This document shows, one piece after another, positions 7,076 through 14,514 of a DNA stretch of 47,941 bases. Every line of letters begins with the position of its first letter. Positions within the stretch are counted from its first letter, which is position 1. Both the position numbers and the translations under genes were made by a program. Origin of the DNA: a virus; IMG/VR virus record IMGVR_UViG_3300010412_000056, positions 1-47,941 of that record; one strand, 5' to 3'. The notes under the pieces are model-generated. The model did not search any database. It saw only the letters and a program-made list of their open reading frames with translations, and was not told the origin of the DNA.

Positions 7076-7794
7076 TAGACGAAAAAACGAGTAAAATCTT
7101 TATATTCAATGTGATGCTCGTACCCGCACTGTGGGCATGTGGCATCTGCCGTCACAACAAAAGTCGGATAATGGTCTACGAAATACTCCAACTTGGAAAA
7201 CTGATCATGAGTCAGGCTTTCTATGAATTGGGTCACTTCCTCTTTTGGCATTTCTGATACCTTGTGCATCTGTTCACCATCAACAATATATGCCAGCGAA
7301 CCAGCGATCAGTGTTATTTTTTTATTCAAAATCGAGTCATCATCCAGTATGCTTTTCACCGTTGTATAAGAAGGATATTTCATTTTGAGCGTGTATTTTG
7401 GAGGGACAGAAATCTCCATTTTAGCATTCTCATCCTTTTTTATTAACACGTTTGAGATGTCGATTTTGATAGGAAATATCGCTCCACATCGAGTTCCATC
7501 ATACACGGCTTCACATCGAAATTTCACATCGACGCTCTCGCCTACCGATTTGGCTCTTAGGGCAATAAACAGATAGTCAACATCGAAAAACGGTAACTTA
7601 TCCAACTCCAATGGGTCGGATACGATACAGTTATTGACTACCTGTTTTGTTGTACTGATGATCTCCTTTTCGTCGTCAGACTCAAGTGCCATCAACAGTA
7701 ATTTCTCTTCCTTTACGGTGAACGGGCGTATTTTGACCGTCTCACCTGAGGAAGGCAGTTTCACGTCATAGGTGGGCAAATCAAGTTTTAGCAT
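7075..7794 (-). CDS. 26: Baseplate hub assembly protein, T4 gp26-like
   Basis: The 239-residue product (T4 gp26: 208) matches the T4 baseplate gp26 type. It starts LPTYDVKLPSSGETVKIRPFTVKEEKLLLMA, with the characteristic basic KIRPFTVKEEK run, then LELDKLPFFDVDYLFIALRAKSVGE, then a beta-rich region with Cys pairs. It ends with CPQC-GYEH-like residues (C-x2-C near the C-terminus, ATCPQCGYEH), suggesting a zinc site formed with the CEAVYDGTRCG segment. The ribosome site AAGGAAA lies just upstream of the ATG. In T4 the protein is needed for hub assembly together with gp51 and gp28. Here it sits between a tube-fold protein and the small partner. Confidence 0.78.
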   Translation of the reverse strand: MLKLDLPTYDVKLPSSGETVKIRPFTVKEEKLLLMALESDDEKEIISTTKQVVNNCIVSDPLELDKLPFFDVDYLFIALRAKSVGESVDVKFRCEAVYDGTRCGAIFPIKIDISNVLIKKDENAKMEISVPPKYTLKMKYPSYTTVKSILDDDSILNKKITLIAGSLAYIVDGEQMHKVSEMPKEEVTQFIESLTHDQFSKLEYFVDHYPTFVVTADATCPQCGYEHHIEYKDFTRFFV

Positions 7795-7803
7795 AGTGTT
7801 TCC

Positions 7804-8451
7804 TTATCTGTTATTTTCGGCTCCAGCAACCAATGGGGGTAATCCGGCTTGTGGTTCTGGATCGATACCTCGTCTCATCCATTTCATAAAGGTGAATGAG
7901 ACAACAAGACGTTGAAATTGATCGTCTGACCATGCCATGGGCTGGGGACTTACCATGTATGGATAGGCATCGATCAGTGTAACGGCATATTGTGCCACTG
8001 GCTCGGTAGCAGTGGACGATGCCCCATACTCGCCAAACTGGTATATGTCGATCTCAGAACGATAGTCATCGCGATAGTTGAAGTCATAGGTGTTTGTGGG
8101 GTTTATGATCGTCAGCCAGTCATCGAAAAACTGTCTTTCCAGCGATGCGGTACGGCATATGAATGTGAAGTTGATGTCGTCATACTCGGTATATGATGGC
8201 AGTTTGAATGCCGGTCCATAATAATGAATACCATCAAGAGCGACAAAGCCTCGCCCCGGCATTTCAGCAACCTCACACAAGTAAGCAAGTTCATGTGAGA
8301 ACGATGCGTAACCAGAAATCAGCGATCCCTGAGGCTTGATAAGAACGATAAATCGAGCAGTCTTTACTGGACCGCCCAGAGTGTCCGTTATCGCTCGAAA
8401 ATCGGAAAGTCTCAAATGTGTTGGTGCGTTGGGGAATGGAATAGTTGCCAT
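7804..8451 (-). CDS. Tail-tube-fold protein (gp19/gp54 type)
   Basis: The 215-residue product has the signature of T4 tube proteins. It starts with a TARFIVLIKP strand and a CEVAEMPGRGF segment (T4 gp19: CKATALPAG). It continues with YEYDDINFTFICR-like strands (TEYDDINFTFICRTAS), a FFDDWLTIINP segment like gp19 FDDWTVTVMND, then YAVTLIDAYPYMVSPQPMAW and a C-terminal VVSFTFMKWMR strand. The family builds the tail tube (gp19) or initiates it on the baseplate (gp54). Because it lies in the hub/gp26 operon, away from any sheath gene, a tube-initiator role like gp54 is plausible, but a true gp19 cannot be excluded. AGGAAAC precedes the ATG. Confidence 0.7.
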   Translation of the reverse strand: MATIPFPNAPTHLRLSDFRAITDTLGGPVKTARFIVLIKPQGSLISGYASFSHELAYLCEVAEMPGRGFVALDGIHYYGPAFKLPSYTEYDDINFTFICRTASLERQFFDDWLTIINPTNTYDFNYRDDYRSEIDIYQFGEYGASSTATEPVAQYAVTLIDAYPYMVSPQPMAWSDDQFQRLVVSFTFMKWMRRGIDPEPQAGLPPLVAGAENNR

Positions 8452-8458
8452 GTGTTTC

Positions 8459-8962
8459 CTACTTTTTATATACGAAGAGTTCTAGTGGAAGCTGGCTGGC
8501 TTTGTCCCATTCATCGGGGAATATTTCCACAAACTTAGTTCGAACATGACTAAAAAGATAACGGTGAATACATGGGCGTGCCAGTGTGACCAGTTGCTTT
8601 GATTGTTGTAACACAGCATAGGATAGTTTCAAGCGCGTGGTCTGCGACAGGTTTTTATTGTTTCGATAACCAGCGAGTAAGCCAAGTATGTACTGTCTTT
8701 GAGTATGGTTCAAGTAGTGAATATTCAAGCCCAAAAAGCCGTCTGGGTAGCGCTCGATGGGAAAAACCAACGGGTACTTATCCCAGACTGGCAGTATGGA
8801 CTTCCACTTGGCATCGTAACGAAAAAAGAACATGCGACCAATAACAGTGTTGTCTCGCGTTCGCATCGTCTCGTTTAGTACAGCGCGGCGTAACCCTTCA
8901 GCAGTTGTTGCTTTGGATGTGAACCAGTTCGCTAACTCATTTTTGGTATACTTGGTTGCCAT
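8459..8962 (-). CDS. DNA-end-protector-like structural protein (T4 gp2-like, tentative)
   Basis: The 167-residue product has a pattern I associate with T4-like phage proteins annotated as DNA end protectors: GRMFFFRYDAKWKSILPVWD, then YPLVFPIERYPDGFLGLNIHYL. It continues with a basic helical region and a LPLELFVYKK C-terminus. T4 gp2 has an analogous DIYDRTPLVMV...GLNFHW section. gp2 binds the ends of packaged DNA and protects them from RecBCD. Its place two genes after gp4, another head-completion protein, fits T4, where genes 2 and 4 are neighbours. The start codon directly follows the stop of the 33-residue peptide gene (TAAATG), so translation is probably coupled. The family is fairly secure; the exact gp2 function is less so. 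Confidence 0.6.
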   Translation of the reverse strand: MATKYTKNELANWFTSKATTAEGLRRAVLNETMRTRDNTVIGRMFFFRYDAKWKSILPVWDKYPLVFPIERYPDGFLGLNIHYLNHTQRQYILGLLAGYRNNKNLSQTTRLKLSYAVLQQSKQLVTLARPCIHRYLFSHVRTKFVEIFPDEWDKASQLPLELFVYKK

Positions 8963-9064
8963 TTATCCTGTGCCGAGAATCAAAGAAGCGCATTTCAGAA
9001 ATCCAGAATCGGTACAGCCACAGCCATCAGCGGCAAGTGGCAAAAGCAAAATCAGGAATTTCAT
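8963..9064 (-). CDS. 33-residue hydrophobic, Cys-rich secreted peptide
   Basis: This short ORF encodes MKFLILLLPLAADGCGC followed by 16 more residues including a third Cys (C15, C17, C25). It has one of the best ribosome sites in the region (GGGAGGAAACC before the ATG), and its TAA directly abuts the next ATG. The N-terminus looks like a short signal peptide. AADGC is a poor but conceivable lipobox, so it could be a mini-lipoprotein or membrane peptide. I do not recognise it. The strong ribosome site, exact packing between two genes and sensible signal sequence argue that it is expressed. Confidence 0.55.
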   Translation of the reverse strand: MKFLILLLPLAADGCGCTDSGFLKCASLILGTG

Positions 9065-9086
9065 GGTTTCCTCCCTTGGTTGTTAT

Positions 9087-9578
9087 CTATTTATTTCGCA
9101 AACCAAGCTGGTCTTCTGTTATTAGGCGAAATTCCCAGCCTCTTTGCTTACAAAACGCTTCGGCAGACTTCCACTTCTCTTTGTTTATACCCCATGTTAC
9201 AACTTCTGTGATGTAGCGCTTGGTTTTTTTGGTCTTTTTCTCAGGTTCAACGGTCTGTGCTTTGGGCTTGACTTCCAGCATATACGTTTTGAGTTCTCCA
9301 TTGACCGTGCGAATCTCAGCAACAAAGTCAGGGTAGTATCGGTGAACGCGCTTGTCTATTGGCGATACATACGGAACAGCAATGCCTGAGTTCTCTGTTG
9401 GCATGTTATCAATACCCAAGCCATCACTTGCCCATCTCACAACATTGGTATTTTCATCCAGATATTTCATGACCAGCAGTTCCCAACCACTGCGATACAC
9501 AATGCTTGAGGAGTCACCAATGTATTTTTCAGGGTTCTTTGGCTTGAAATAACCCCTGCGAGGCTTTCGTTTTGTCAT
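9087..9578 (-). CDS. 4: Head-completion nuclease, T4 gp4 (gp50)-like
   Basis: The 163-residue product (T4: 150) lines up along its whole length with T4 gp4. It has NPEKYIGDSSSIVYRSGWEL (T4: NPGKYMGDASKIEYRSSWEL) and PYVSPIDKRVHRYYPDFVAEI. It also has YMLEVKPK, VVTWGINKEKWKSAEAFCKQRGWEF and LITEDQL. The D of YPDF and E-V-K of LEVKPK form a PD-(D/E)xK-like nuclease site. gp4 is required for head completion before tail joining. The ATG at 9578 is preferred to a GTG at 9602 because the family begins at about that point, although neither has a clear ribosome site. The gene is divergent from gp48 with only 36 bases between starts. Confidence 0.92.
   Translation of the reverse strand: MTKRKPRRGYFKPKNPEKYIGDSSSIVYRSGWELLVMKYLDENTNVVRWASDGLGIDNMPTENSGIAVPYVSPIDKRVHRYYPDFVAEIRTVNGELKTYMLEVKPKAQTVEPEKKTKKTKRYITEVVTWGINKEKWKSAEAFCKQRGWEFRLITEDQLGLRNK
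9088..9095 (-). promoter_or_regulatory. Late-promoter-like motif AATAAATA on the minus strand
   Basis: On the minus strand AATAAATAG ends the gp4 gene and lies about 25 bases before the peptide gene at 9064. It matches seven of eight bases of TATAAATA. It could give a late transcript beginning at the 33-residue peptide and its strong ribosome site. Confidence 0.4.
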
Positions 9579-9585
9579 ATAAATA
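9578..9585 (+). promoter_or_regulatory. Perfect late promoter TATAAATA upstream of gp48
   Basis: TATAAATATATAG lies 30 bases before the ATG at 9615, with an AAGGA ribosome site at 9604-9608. The match to the T4 late element is exact. It lies between divergent genes, so its orientation toward the baseplate operon is clear. Confidence 0.72.
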
Positions 9586-9614
9586 TATAGATCGATTTTC
9601 ACAAAGGAACGAAA

Positions 9615-10622
9615 ATGCCGGAGATACCTAATCCAAATGCGATTACCTCATATTGGACTGATAAACTAAAAACAGCAGCGCAGATGGTTGCTGCCGCTTC
9701 AACTGCTCCGGTAACCGGGACTGCCCCACTTGATACCCTTGGACAAAGCCAATACAATTTTCAATACAAGGTGTTTCCAAACGACATTGGTGCGGACTAT
9801 TTCGGTCACTATATGGTCATCAATATCAACGTTCCCACAAAAGGTTTCAGGTTATCGGCATCTGCTTTGACCGATGCGGCAGGGCAATATACAGGCTACT
9901 TCAACCAACTCAATCAGGCATCAAAGGTTGACGTTCTTCGATATGGTACATATGGCGGTGTAGGTACAGGTACAGGTGCCGCATCATTTATTCCCAGACA
10001 GACACGACGTATCGCTGAATCCATTGCTCTGTTTATTCCACAGGGCATGTATTGGTATCAGGAGCATTTCTGGGATGATATTTCCATGACCGAGTTGGCA
10101 GGCAAGATCGGTATCGGTATCACCAGCCAACTTCCTTTTGTAGGTGGATTAACAGCAGGCATGATTTCAAGTGCTACACAGCAAGGTGGCGCACTAAACC
10201 AAGCGGCACAGGTTATGGGAAGTCCTATCAATCCTGCCGTCGAGGTCATGTTCTCCACAACCGCACTTCGTCACTTCACCTTCGATTTTCTGTTTGCCCC
10301 ACGTAATCTTGAGGAGTCAGTCAACCTCAAAGAGATCATCACTCAAATCAAGTTTCATGGCGCTCCTGAAATCAATCCTAATACAATGGGTGCTACATGG
10401 ATTCCACCCGCAGAGTTCGACATCACGTTCTTTCACCAAGGGCAAGAGAACAGAAACATCGCGCGTATCAACACATGCGTTCTAGAGAACATCGAGGTTG
10501 ACTATCATCCGTCTGGAATGTGGTCTGCTTTTCGTAACGGGCATCCTGTTCAAGTCAGAATGCGCCTACAGTTTAGAGAAGTCGAGCCTATTCACAAACA
10601 AAGAATTTTGCAAGGATTTTAG
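9615..10622 (+). CDS. 48: Baseplate tail-tube cap/initiation protein, T4 gp48-like
   Basis: The 335-residue product (T4 gp48: 364) has the gp48/gp54 architecture. It has an N-terminal part with FPNDIG..YFGHYMVININVP, then RQTRRIAESIALFIPQGMYW (T4-like phages: KRT.E.I.LYMP), then NPAVEVMFSTTALRHFTFDF. It continues with LFAPRNLEESVNLKEIITQIKFH, PAEFDITFFHQGQEN and TCVLENIEVDYHPSG, ending in VRMRLQFREVE. It caps the baseplate hub and starts tail-tube polymerisation. A hydrophobic Gly-rich stretch at about residues 155-200 may insert or pack in the hub. It is the first gene of the plus-strand baseplate operon, under the late promoter at 9578. gp54 is the alternative name. Confidence 0.85.
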   Translation: MPEIPNPNAITSYWTDKLKTAAQMVAAASTAPVTGTAPLDTLGQSQYNFQYKVFPNDIGADYFGHYMVININVPTKGFRLSASALTDAAGQYTGYFNQLNQASKVDVLRYGTYGGVGTGTGAASFIPRQTRRIAESIALFIPQGMYWYQEHFWDDISMTELAGKIGIGITSQLPFVGGLTAGMISSATQQGGALNQAAQVMGSPINPAVEVMFSTTALRHFTFDFLFAPRNLEESVNLKEIITQIKFHGAPEINPNTMGATWIPPAEFDITFFHQGQENRNIARINTCVLENIEVDYHPSGMWSAFRNGHPVQVRMRLQFREVEPIHKQRILQGF

Positions 10623-10626
10623 AGTA

Positions 10627-10654
10627 TTACAGGGTTTCTGGTATGCTATATACT
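10627..10654 (+). promoter_or_regulatory. Sigma70-like promoter for the GIY-YIG endonuclease gene
   Basis: TTACAG (10627-10632) and TATACT (10649-10654) are spaced 16 bases apart, directly after the gp48 stop. A transcript would start near 10661, just before the AGGAG ribosome site at 10667-10671. The element is restricted to this insert, consistent with a mobile gene carrying its own promoter. Confidence 0.45.
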
Positions 10655-10677
10655 GCTATGGAAAAAAGGAGACTCCA

Positions 10678-11319
10678 ATGGCAGTGATTTATAAAGCGAC
10701 AAACACAGTGAATGGTAAGGAATATATCGGTTTTGCTCTTGATCTGGAACGAAGAAAAAGAGCACACTACAACAGAGCCAATCGCGGTGATGGTGAATAC
10801 TTTCATAATGCGATTCGTAAATATGGATTTGATGCGTTTGAGTGGGCAGTGCTAAAAGAAGAGGCAACACTTGACGACGAGATATTATTGATCGAACAGC
10901 ATGGAACATATGAAAACGGCTATAACTTGACGAAAGGTGGAGAAGGTAAGTTGGGATGTGAAGTAACAGAAGAGACTAAACAAAAGATTTCAAAGGCACG
11001 AAAAAAACAAGTTCTTACGGAAAACCAAATCAGAGCATTACGTGAAAACGCAAAGCGTATGAAAGAACGGGGACACACACCAGAAGCAAGAGCTAAAATA
11101 TCTGAAGCCAATAAGAATAGAAAGTTCACTAAGGAACACAGAGCCAATATTTCTAAAAACCACGCTGCCTATAAAGAGACGGGCGCATACTATCAAAGCG
11201 AAGAATATAAGGAAAAAATGAGCAAAGCGAAAAAAGGCGAAAAAAGAACACCAGAGCAAAAAGAGCATTATAGACAAGCGGCACTAAAGCGCGAAAAAGC
11301 AAAAAGAGAGCAACAATAA
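10678..11319 (+). CDS. Free-standing GIY-YIG homing endonuclease with NUMOD-type repeats
   Basis: The 213-residue product starts MAVIYKATNTVNGKEYIGFA (GIY as VIY, YIG as YIG), then DLERRKRAHY with the expected catalytic Arg, and LLIEQHGTYENGYNLTKGGEG with the Glu and the Asn. Residues 100-213 hold several Lys/Arg-rich DNA-binding modules (EETKQKISKARKK, TPEARAKISEANKNRKFTKEHR), typical of NUMOD3 repeats. The ATG at 10678 has AGGAG six bases upstream; longer in-frame extensions into gp48 are rejected. gp48 and gp53 are both intact, so this is an intergenic mobile gene and not an intron. It is visibly more A-rich and Lys-rich than its neighbours, a sign of transfer. Confidence 0.88.
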   Translation: MAVIYKATNTVNGKEYIGFALDLERRKRAHYNRANRGDGEYFHNAIRKYGFDAFEWAVLKEEATLDDEILLIEQHGTYENGYNLTKGGEGKLGCEVTEETKQKISKARKKQVLTENQIRALRENAKRMKERGHTPEARAKISEANKNRKFTKEHRANISKNHAAYKETGAYYQSEEYKEKMSKAKKGEKRTPEQKEHYRQAALKREKAKREQQ

Positions 11320-12015
11320 ATGTCCAACTTCTTTTCTAACTTTCCTATACTTGGCTACGATATTGCCAATAAACAGTATAGCAACTTTCAGCTAACAACC
11401 AATATTTTTATTCGCTTTCGATTTCTCAAAGAGGTGCTTGGAAATATTTCCGCTTACTATGAATACATTGTTTCCGACTACGACACGCCCGAGATCATAG
11501 CAGACAAGATATATGGCGATCCAGAAGCCCACTGGATCATTTTGTTAGCAAATGATATGGTCGATGCTCAGTACGATTGGGTTCTGAGCGACAGAGATTT
11601 TCGTAACTACATCATAAACAAGTATGGATCAGTCGAGACAGCAAAAACAACCGACCATCATTATGAAAAAGTAATAGTCAGAGAGCAGCAAGCCACAGGC
11701 ACCACATCAGAGACACGCTTTGTGGTCAATAAGGAAAAACTGACCGATAATGACTTGGATGTTCCATATGACTACTATGAAGGGGATGGCTCGCTTGTCG
11801 AGACAGCAGGATTGAGCACCTATAACTTGTCGGATGGCATGACCGTGATCGAGGTGGTTAGCCGAGATGTAATATCATGCTACGACTATGAATACAACCT
11901 GAACGAAGCAAAGAGAACGATCAAGATCATTAAACCTGAATACTATCCTCAGATCATGCGTGAGTTTACCGCGATGCTCAAAGCAGAGCCCTCGTTCATT
12001 AGAAAACTGGTATAA
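11320..12015 (+). CDS. 53: Baseplate wedge protein, T4 gp53-like
   Basis: The 231-residue product (T4: 196) has the typical gp53 core. FSNFPILGYDI is followed by NIFIRFRFLKEVLGNISAYYEYIVSDYDTPEIIADKIYGDPEAHW, with WIILLANDMVDAQYDWVLSDRDFRNYIINKYGS next, equivalent to the wedge core in which a LysM-like fold was reported. The C-terminal half (VVNKEKL...YDYEYNLNEAKRTIKIIKPEYY) resembles the repeats shared by other wedge proteins. The gene starts directly after the endonuclease stop and its stop overlaps the gp27 ATG (TAATG). gp53 joins six wedges around the hub during baseplate assembly. Confidence 0.9.
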   Translation: MSNFFSNFPILGYDIANKQYSNFQLTTNIFIRFRFLKEVLGNISAYYEYIVSDYDTPEIIADKIYGDPEAHWIILLANDMVDAQYDWVLSDRDFRNYIINKYGSVETAKTTDHHYEKVIVREQQATGTTSETRFVVNKEKLTDNDLDVPYDYYEGDGSLVETAGLSTYNLSDGMTVIEVVSRDVISCYDYEYNLNEAKRTIKIIKPEYYPQIMREFTAMLKAEPSFIRKLV

Positions 12016-13232
12016 TGGCAGACACACAAGCTAATCAGATACAAGGCTTACTAGCCCAATATGAAGTCTACTTGAACGGCGTTTCTATGAATACGCTCAC
12101 AGCGGTCACGCCTGTTGAGTTGATACTAGGTGAAAGCTTGTTGACTCCCGGCTTACAGACATCGTTGAGAGTTCACAGTTATTATCACCAGTTACCGGTC
12201 AAGGATTTGAATGACTACAAGGGCAAGGGTATTTCTGCTCATATCAAAAGAGATTGCTTGGCACCATTTGGAATACCGACCACAATGGATATTGCCCAGA
12301 CCATGTATCGAATAGACAATCGCAGACCTATAGGACATCAGGTCGAGGAGTTTGTTATTCATGCCTGCGACCATACATTGCTTAGAGATGCCGAGCACCT
12401 TGTTAGCAAGTCATGGAAATGTACCACACCGTCGCAAGTCGTGAGCGAGGTTCTTTCTCATTGCGTTCAACCGACCAATATGTTTGTGGAAAGCACAGCA
12501 CCAGCGCGAGATTACATTGCTGAAAACATTCATCCGTTTCAGGTGGTAGCACAGCAAGCAAATGCGGCACTGGTAGCAGGAAATGACCCATCATTGCTAC
12601 ACTATATGACCTACCACAACTTGGGAACGCATTGGTTTTATTCGCTATATACACTTACAAGAAAAGCGCCTGTAGCTACATTTACATATAGTGAAATCGG
12701 CTCGGCAGCGGGATACGGAAACCCCCATAGCCTTATGACTCAATCATTTCCTTGCGATTTTGACTTACTTTCGGACATTTTGAACGGTGTTGATGCCAAT
12801 GGAAATGATATTAACTCAATCGTTCTTTTCAATCCTGTTTTCAAAACGTTCAGCCTGCTAGGAAATCAGTCATTGGGTTGTGGGTTGGGTGGTGGTGTAA
12901 TGAAAAGTTCTATTTCAAATGCCGGTTCTGCCGGTCAGCAAAACATGTGCCCCGATTATTCCGAATTATGGCTACTGAAAAGACAAGCACGAATGGCACT
13001 ATTGGAACAAGATAAAATAGCTGCCCGAATAGTTGTGCCATGGCAACCTCAGTTACATGCCGGAGAAGTCATAACACTCGATCTGTGGAACAGAGAGCAG
13101 CCAACGCTAAAAAACTATGGTTCGGGCGATTATTTGGTGGTGAGCATGACTCATAATCTGAAACTCGGAGGATTTTCTACAACTACATTGGATTGCGTTT
13201 CAACAACGGTCGGTCAAGGAGGTATTTTATAA
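12015..13232 (+). CDS. 27: Baseplate central hub, T4 gp27-like
   Basis: The 405-residue product (T4 gp27: 391) has the size and position of gp27 and shows VgrG/gp27 hub features. These are a beta-rich N-terminal half with AQYEVYLNGVSMNTLTAV and paired barrel segments (VEEFVIHACDHTLLRDAEHLVSKSW). It also has a central PSQVVSEVLSHCV helix and a MTYHNLGTHWFYSLYTL segment. The C-terminal strand set (AARIVVPWQPQLHAGEVITLDLWN) leads into GDYLVVSMTHNLKLGGFSTTTLDCV, which is common in hub proteins. gp27 trimers form the pseudohexameric ring holding the gp5 spike. It is followed after one base by the gp5 OB-fold gene, supporting the call. Confidence 0.82.
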   Translation: MADTQANQIQGLLAQYEVYLNGVSMNTLTAVTPVELILGESLLTPGLQTSLRVHSYYHQLPVKDLNDYKGKGISAHIKRDCLAPFGIPTTMDIAQTMYRIDNRRPIGHQVEEFVIHACDHTLLRDAEHLVSKSWKCTTPSQVVSEVLSHCVQPTNMFVESTAPARDYIAENIHPFQVVAQQANAALVAGNDPSLLHYMTYHNLGTHWFYSLYTLTRKAPVATFTYSEIGSAAGYGNPHSLMTQSFPCDFDLLSDILNGVDANGNDINSIVLFNPVFKTFSLLGNQSLGCGLGGGVMKSSISNAGSAGQQNMCPDYSELWLLKRQARMALLEQDKIAARIVVPWQPQLHAGEVITLDLWNREQPTLKNYGSGDYLVVSMTHNLKLGGFSTTTLDCVSTTVGQGGIL

Positions 13233-13233
13233 C

Positions 13234-14511
13234 ATGTCTCTACCTAAGAGATTTCCACAAGATGCGGGTATACAGATTGCTTGTGTGTATGGGCAGGGTG
13301 GCGTATCGGATGAGATTCAAGACCCGCTAAAGGCATGTAACATGCAAGTCTGGTCACCAACAGAGCACAGTTGGGCAGGCGTTGAACCAAACCATCTTGC
13401 TTTGAGCCCGCAGTTTCGTAAAACACAGTCAGAGTTTCCCAGACCGCCCGATCCGGGGTCTTTTGTTTATTGCTTGAAGACAACCGGCAGAAGCGATGTG
13501 GTTGTGTTGGGGCAGGCAAATGAAATGGTGAATCCAAGCACCTCGACAGGCGGCAACATCAACTTGTTCATGATGAATCCATACTTACAGGAAGCATTCA
13601 ATCGTCGTTTGAAAATGTACCCACTTCCTCAATACAAGGAACAGATGAAGCGCGGTGCTCTCATTCGTGAGGTTCAAGAAAAGGGAGATCAATACTATCA
13701 CGGTATGCTTCAAGGTTTGCCGTCGCAAGCCAGCATTTATCCTATGGCAATGATCACACAACAAGCAAAAAAGGGTGTTGAGACTGCCAAGGAGCATTTT
13801 GCTAATGTGCTTGGTATGAACCAAATCTCAGGACTTGCTGGACAGGTCATGTCGCTTGGTAAAATGTTTAGCAATTTGAGCAACAGCAACAAGAAAAAGA
13901 TCAAGCAGAACATGCCTAATGAGACACAGGCAGCGCTCGAAAGCTTGGCATACTTGCTACCGAATATCGAGACCAATGGTGGTGGTCATTATGCCACAGA
14001 TGCCAAGGTCAACGAAGACGTGTTCATGGCAAATGTTATTGATTTGTTATCGCAATGTACAACGATCAGCGACATCACGTCAGTGCTATCACGAGTTCAA
14101 ACGGACACATCATTGTATGGGCTCGAACAGCTTCCAAATATACACATAACATACAGCACACCACATGGTAATGTGGATCAGATTATCGCTGCCAACGGCA
14201 CTCTCTACACAGCAAACAGCAACACCACAAACGCAACTAGCAAAAGCAAGAGTTCGTTTGGCAGTTTCATGAGTTCAGCAGCAACAGCAGGCGGTTCACC
14301 GGCTTCTTTACCGGGTCAGAATATGTTTGGTGATAGTGCTGGTACTATGTTTGACATGATGCAGCGCGTATTTCCGAGTGGTGAGCAAACTGCCATGCAG
14401 ACAGTTGAGAAGACAAACAGACAGAACAAAGCGATAAACAGAAACAAAATCGTAACAGATTGTTGTAATCAGAATAGCTTACTAGAAAAAATAGCAGAGC
14501 AGTTAGCATAA
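13234..14511 (+). CDS. 5: gp5 N-terminal OB-fold hub protein without a lysozyme domain
   Basis: The 425-residue product starts with an OB-fold like T4 gp5 residues 1-130: DPLKACNMQVWSPTEHSW, then DPGSFVYCLKTTGRSDVVVLGQ. After about residue 120 it differs from T4. A Met/Gln/Lys-rich helical region (res 120-240) is followed by a Cys/Thr region (SQCTTISDITSVLSRVQ) and a Ser/Gly-rich stretch. No lysozyme catalytic triad of the T4 gp5 type is visible. The needle portion is encoded by the next gene, so gp5 is split into two. It is the bridge between gp27 and the spike. Confidence 0.7.
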   Translation: MSLPKRFPQDAGIQIACVYGQGGVSDEIQDPLKACNMQVWSPTEHSWAGVEPNHLALSPQFRKTQSEFPRPPDPGSFVYCLKTTGRSDVVVLGQANEMVNPSTSTGGNINLFMMNPYLQEAFNRRLKMYPLPQYKEQMKRGALIREVQEKGDQYYHGMLQGLPSQASIYPMAMITQQAKKGVETAKEHFANVLGMNQISGLAGQVMSLGKMFSNLSNSNKKKIKQNMPNETQAALESLAYLLPNIETNGGGHYATDAKVNEDVFMANVIDLLSQCTTISDITSVLSRVQTDTSLYGLEQLPNIHITYSTPHGNVDQIIAANGTLYTANSNTTNATSKSKSSFGSFMSSAATAGGSPASLPGQNMFGDSAGTMFDMMQRVFPSGEQTAMQTVEKTNRQNKAINRNKIVTDCCNQNSLLEKIAEQLA

Positions 14512-14514
14512 GAC

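Noticed and set aside
8963-9064. The 33-residue peptide as an Rz1-type spanin lipoprotein
   Set aside because: The lipobox is poor (AADGC), it lacks the Pro-rich periplasmic part, and no partner Rz overlaps it. Kept only as an unknown peptide.
10498-10677. Long in-frame upstream extension of the GIY-YIG protein into gp48
   Set aside because: It overlaps the conserved gp48 C-terminus in another frame; the ATG at 10678 with AGGAG starts exactly at the domain.
10620-11320. Group I intron hosting the endonuclease
   Set aside because: gp48 and gp53 are each complete and unrelated, and no split gene or intron core is seen.
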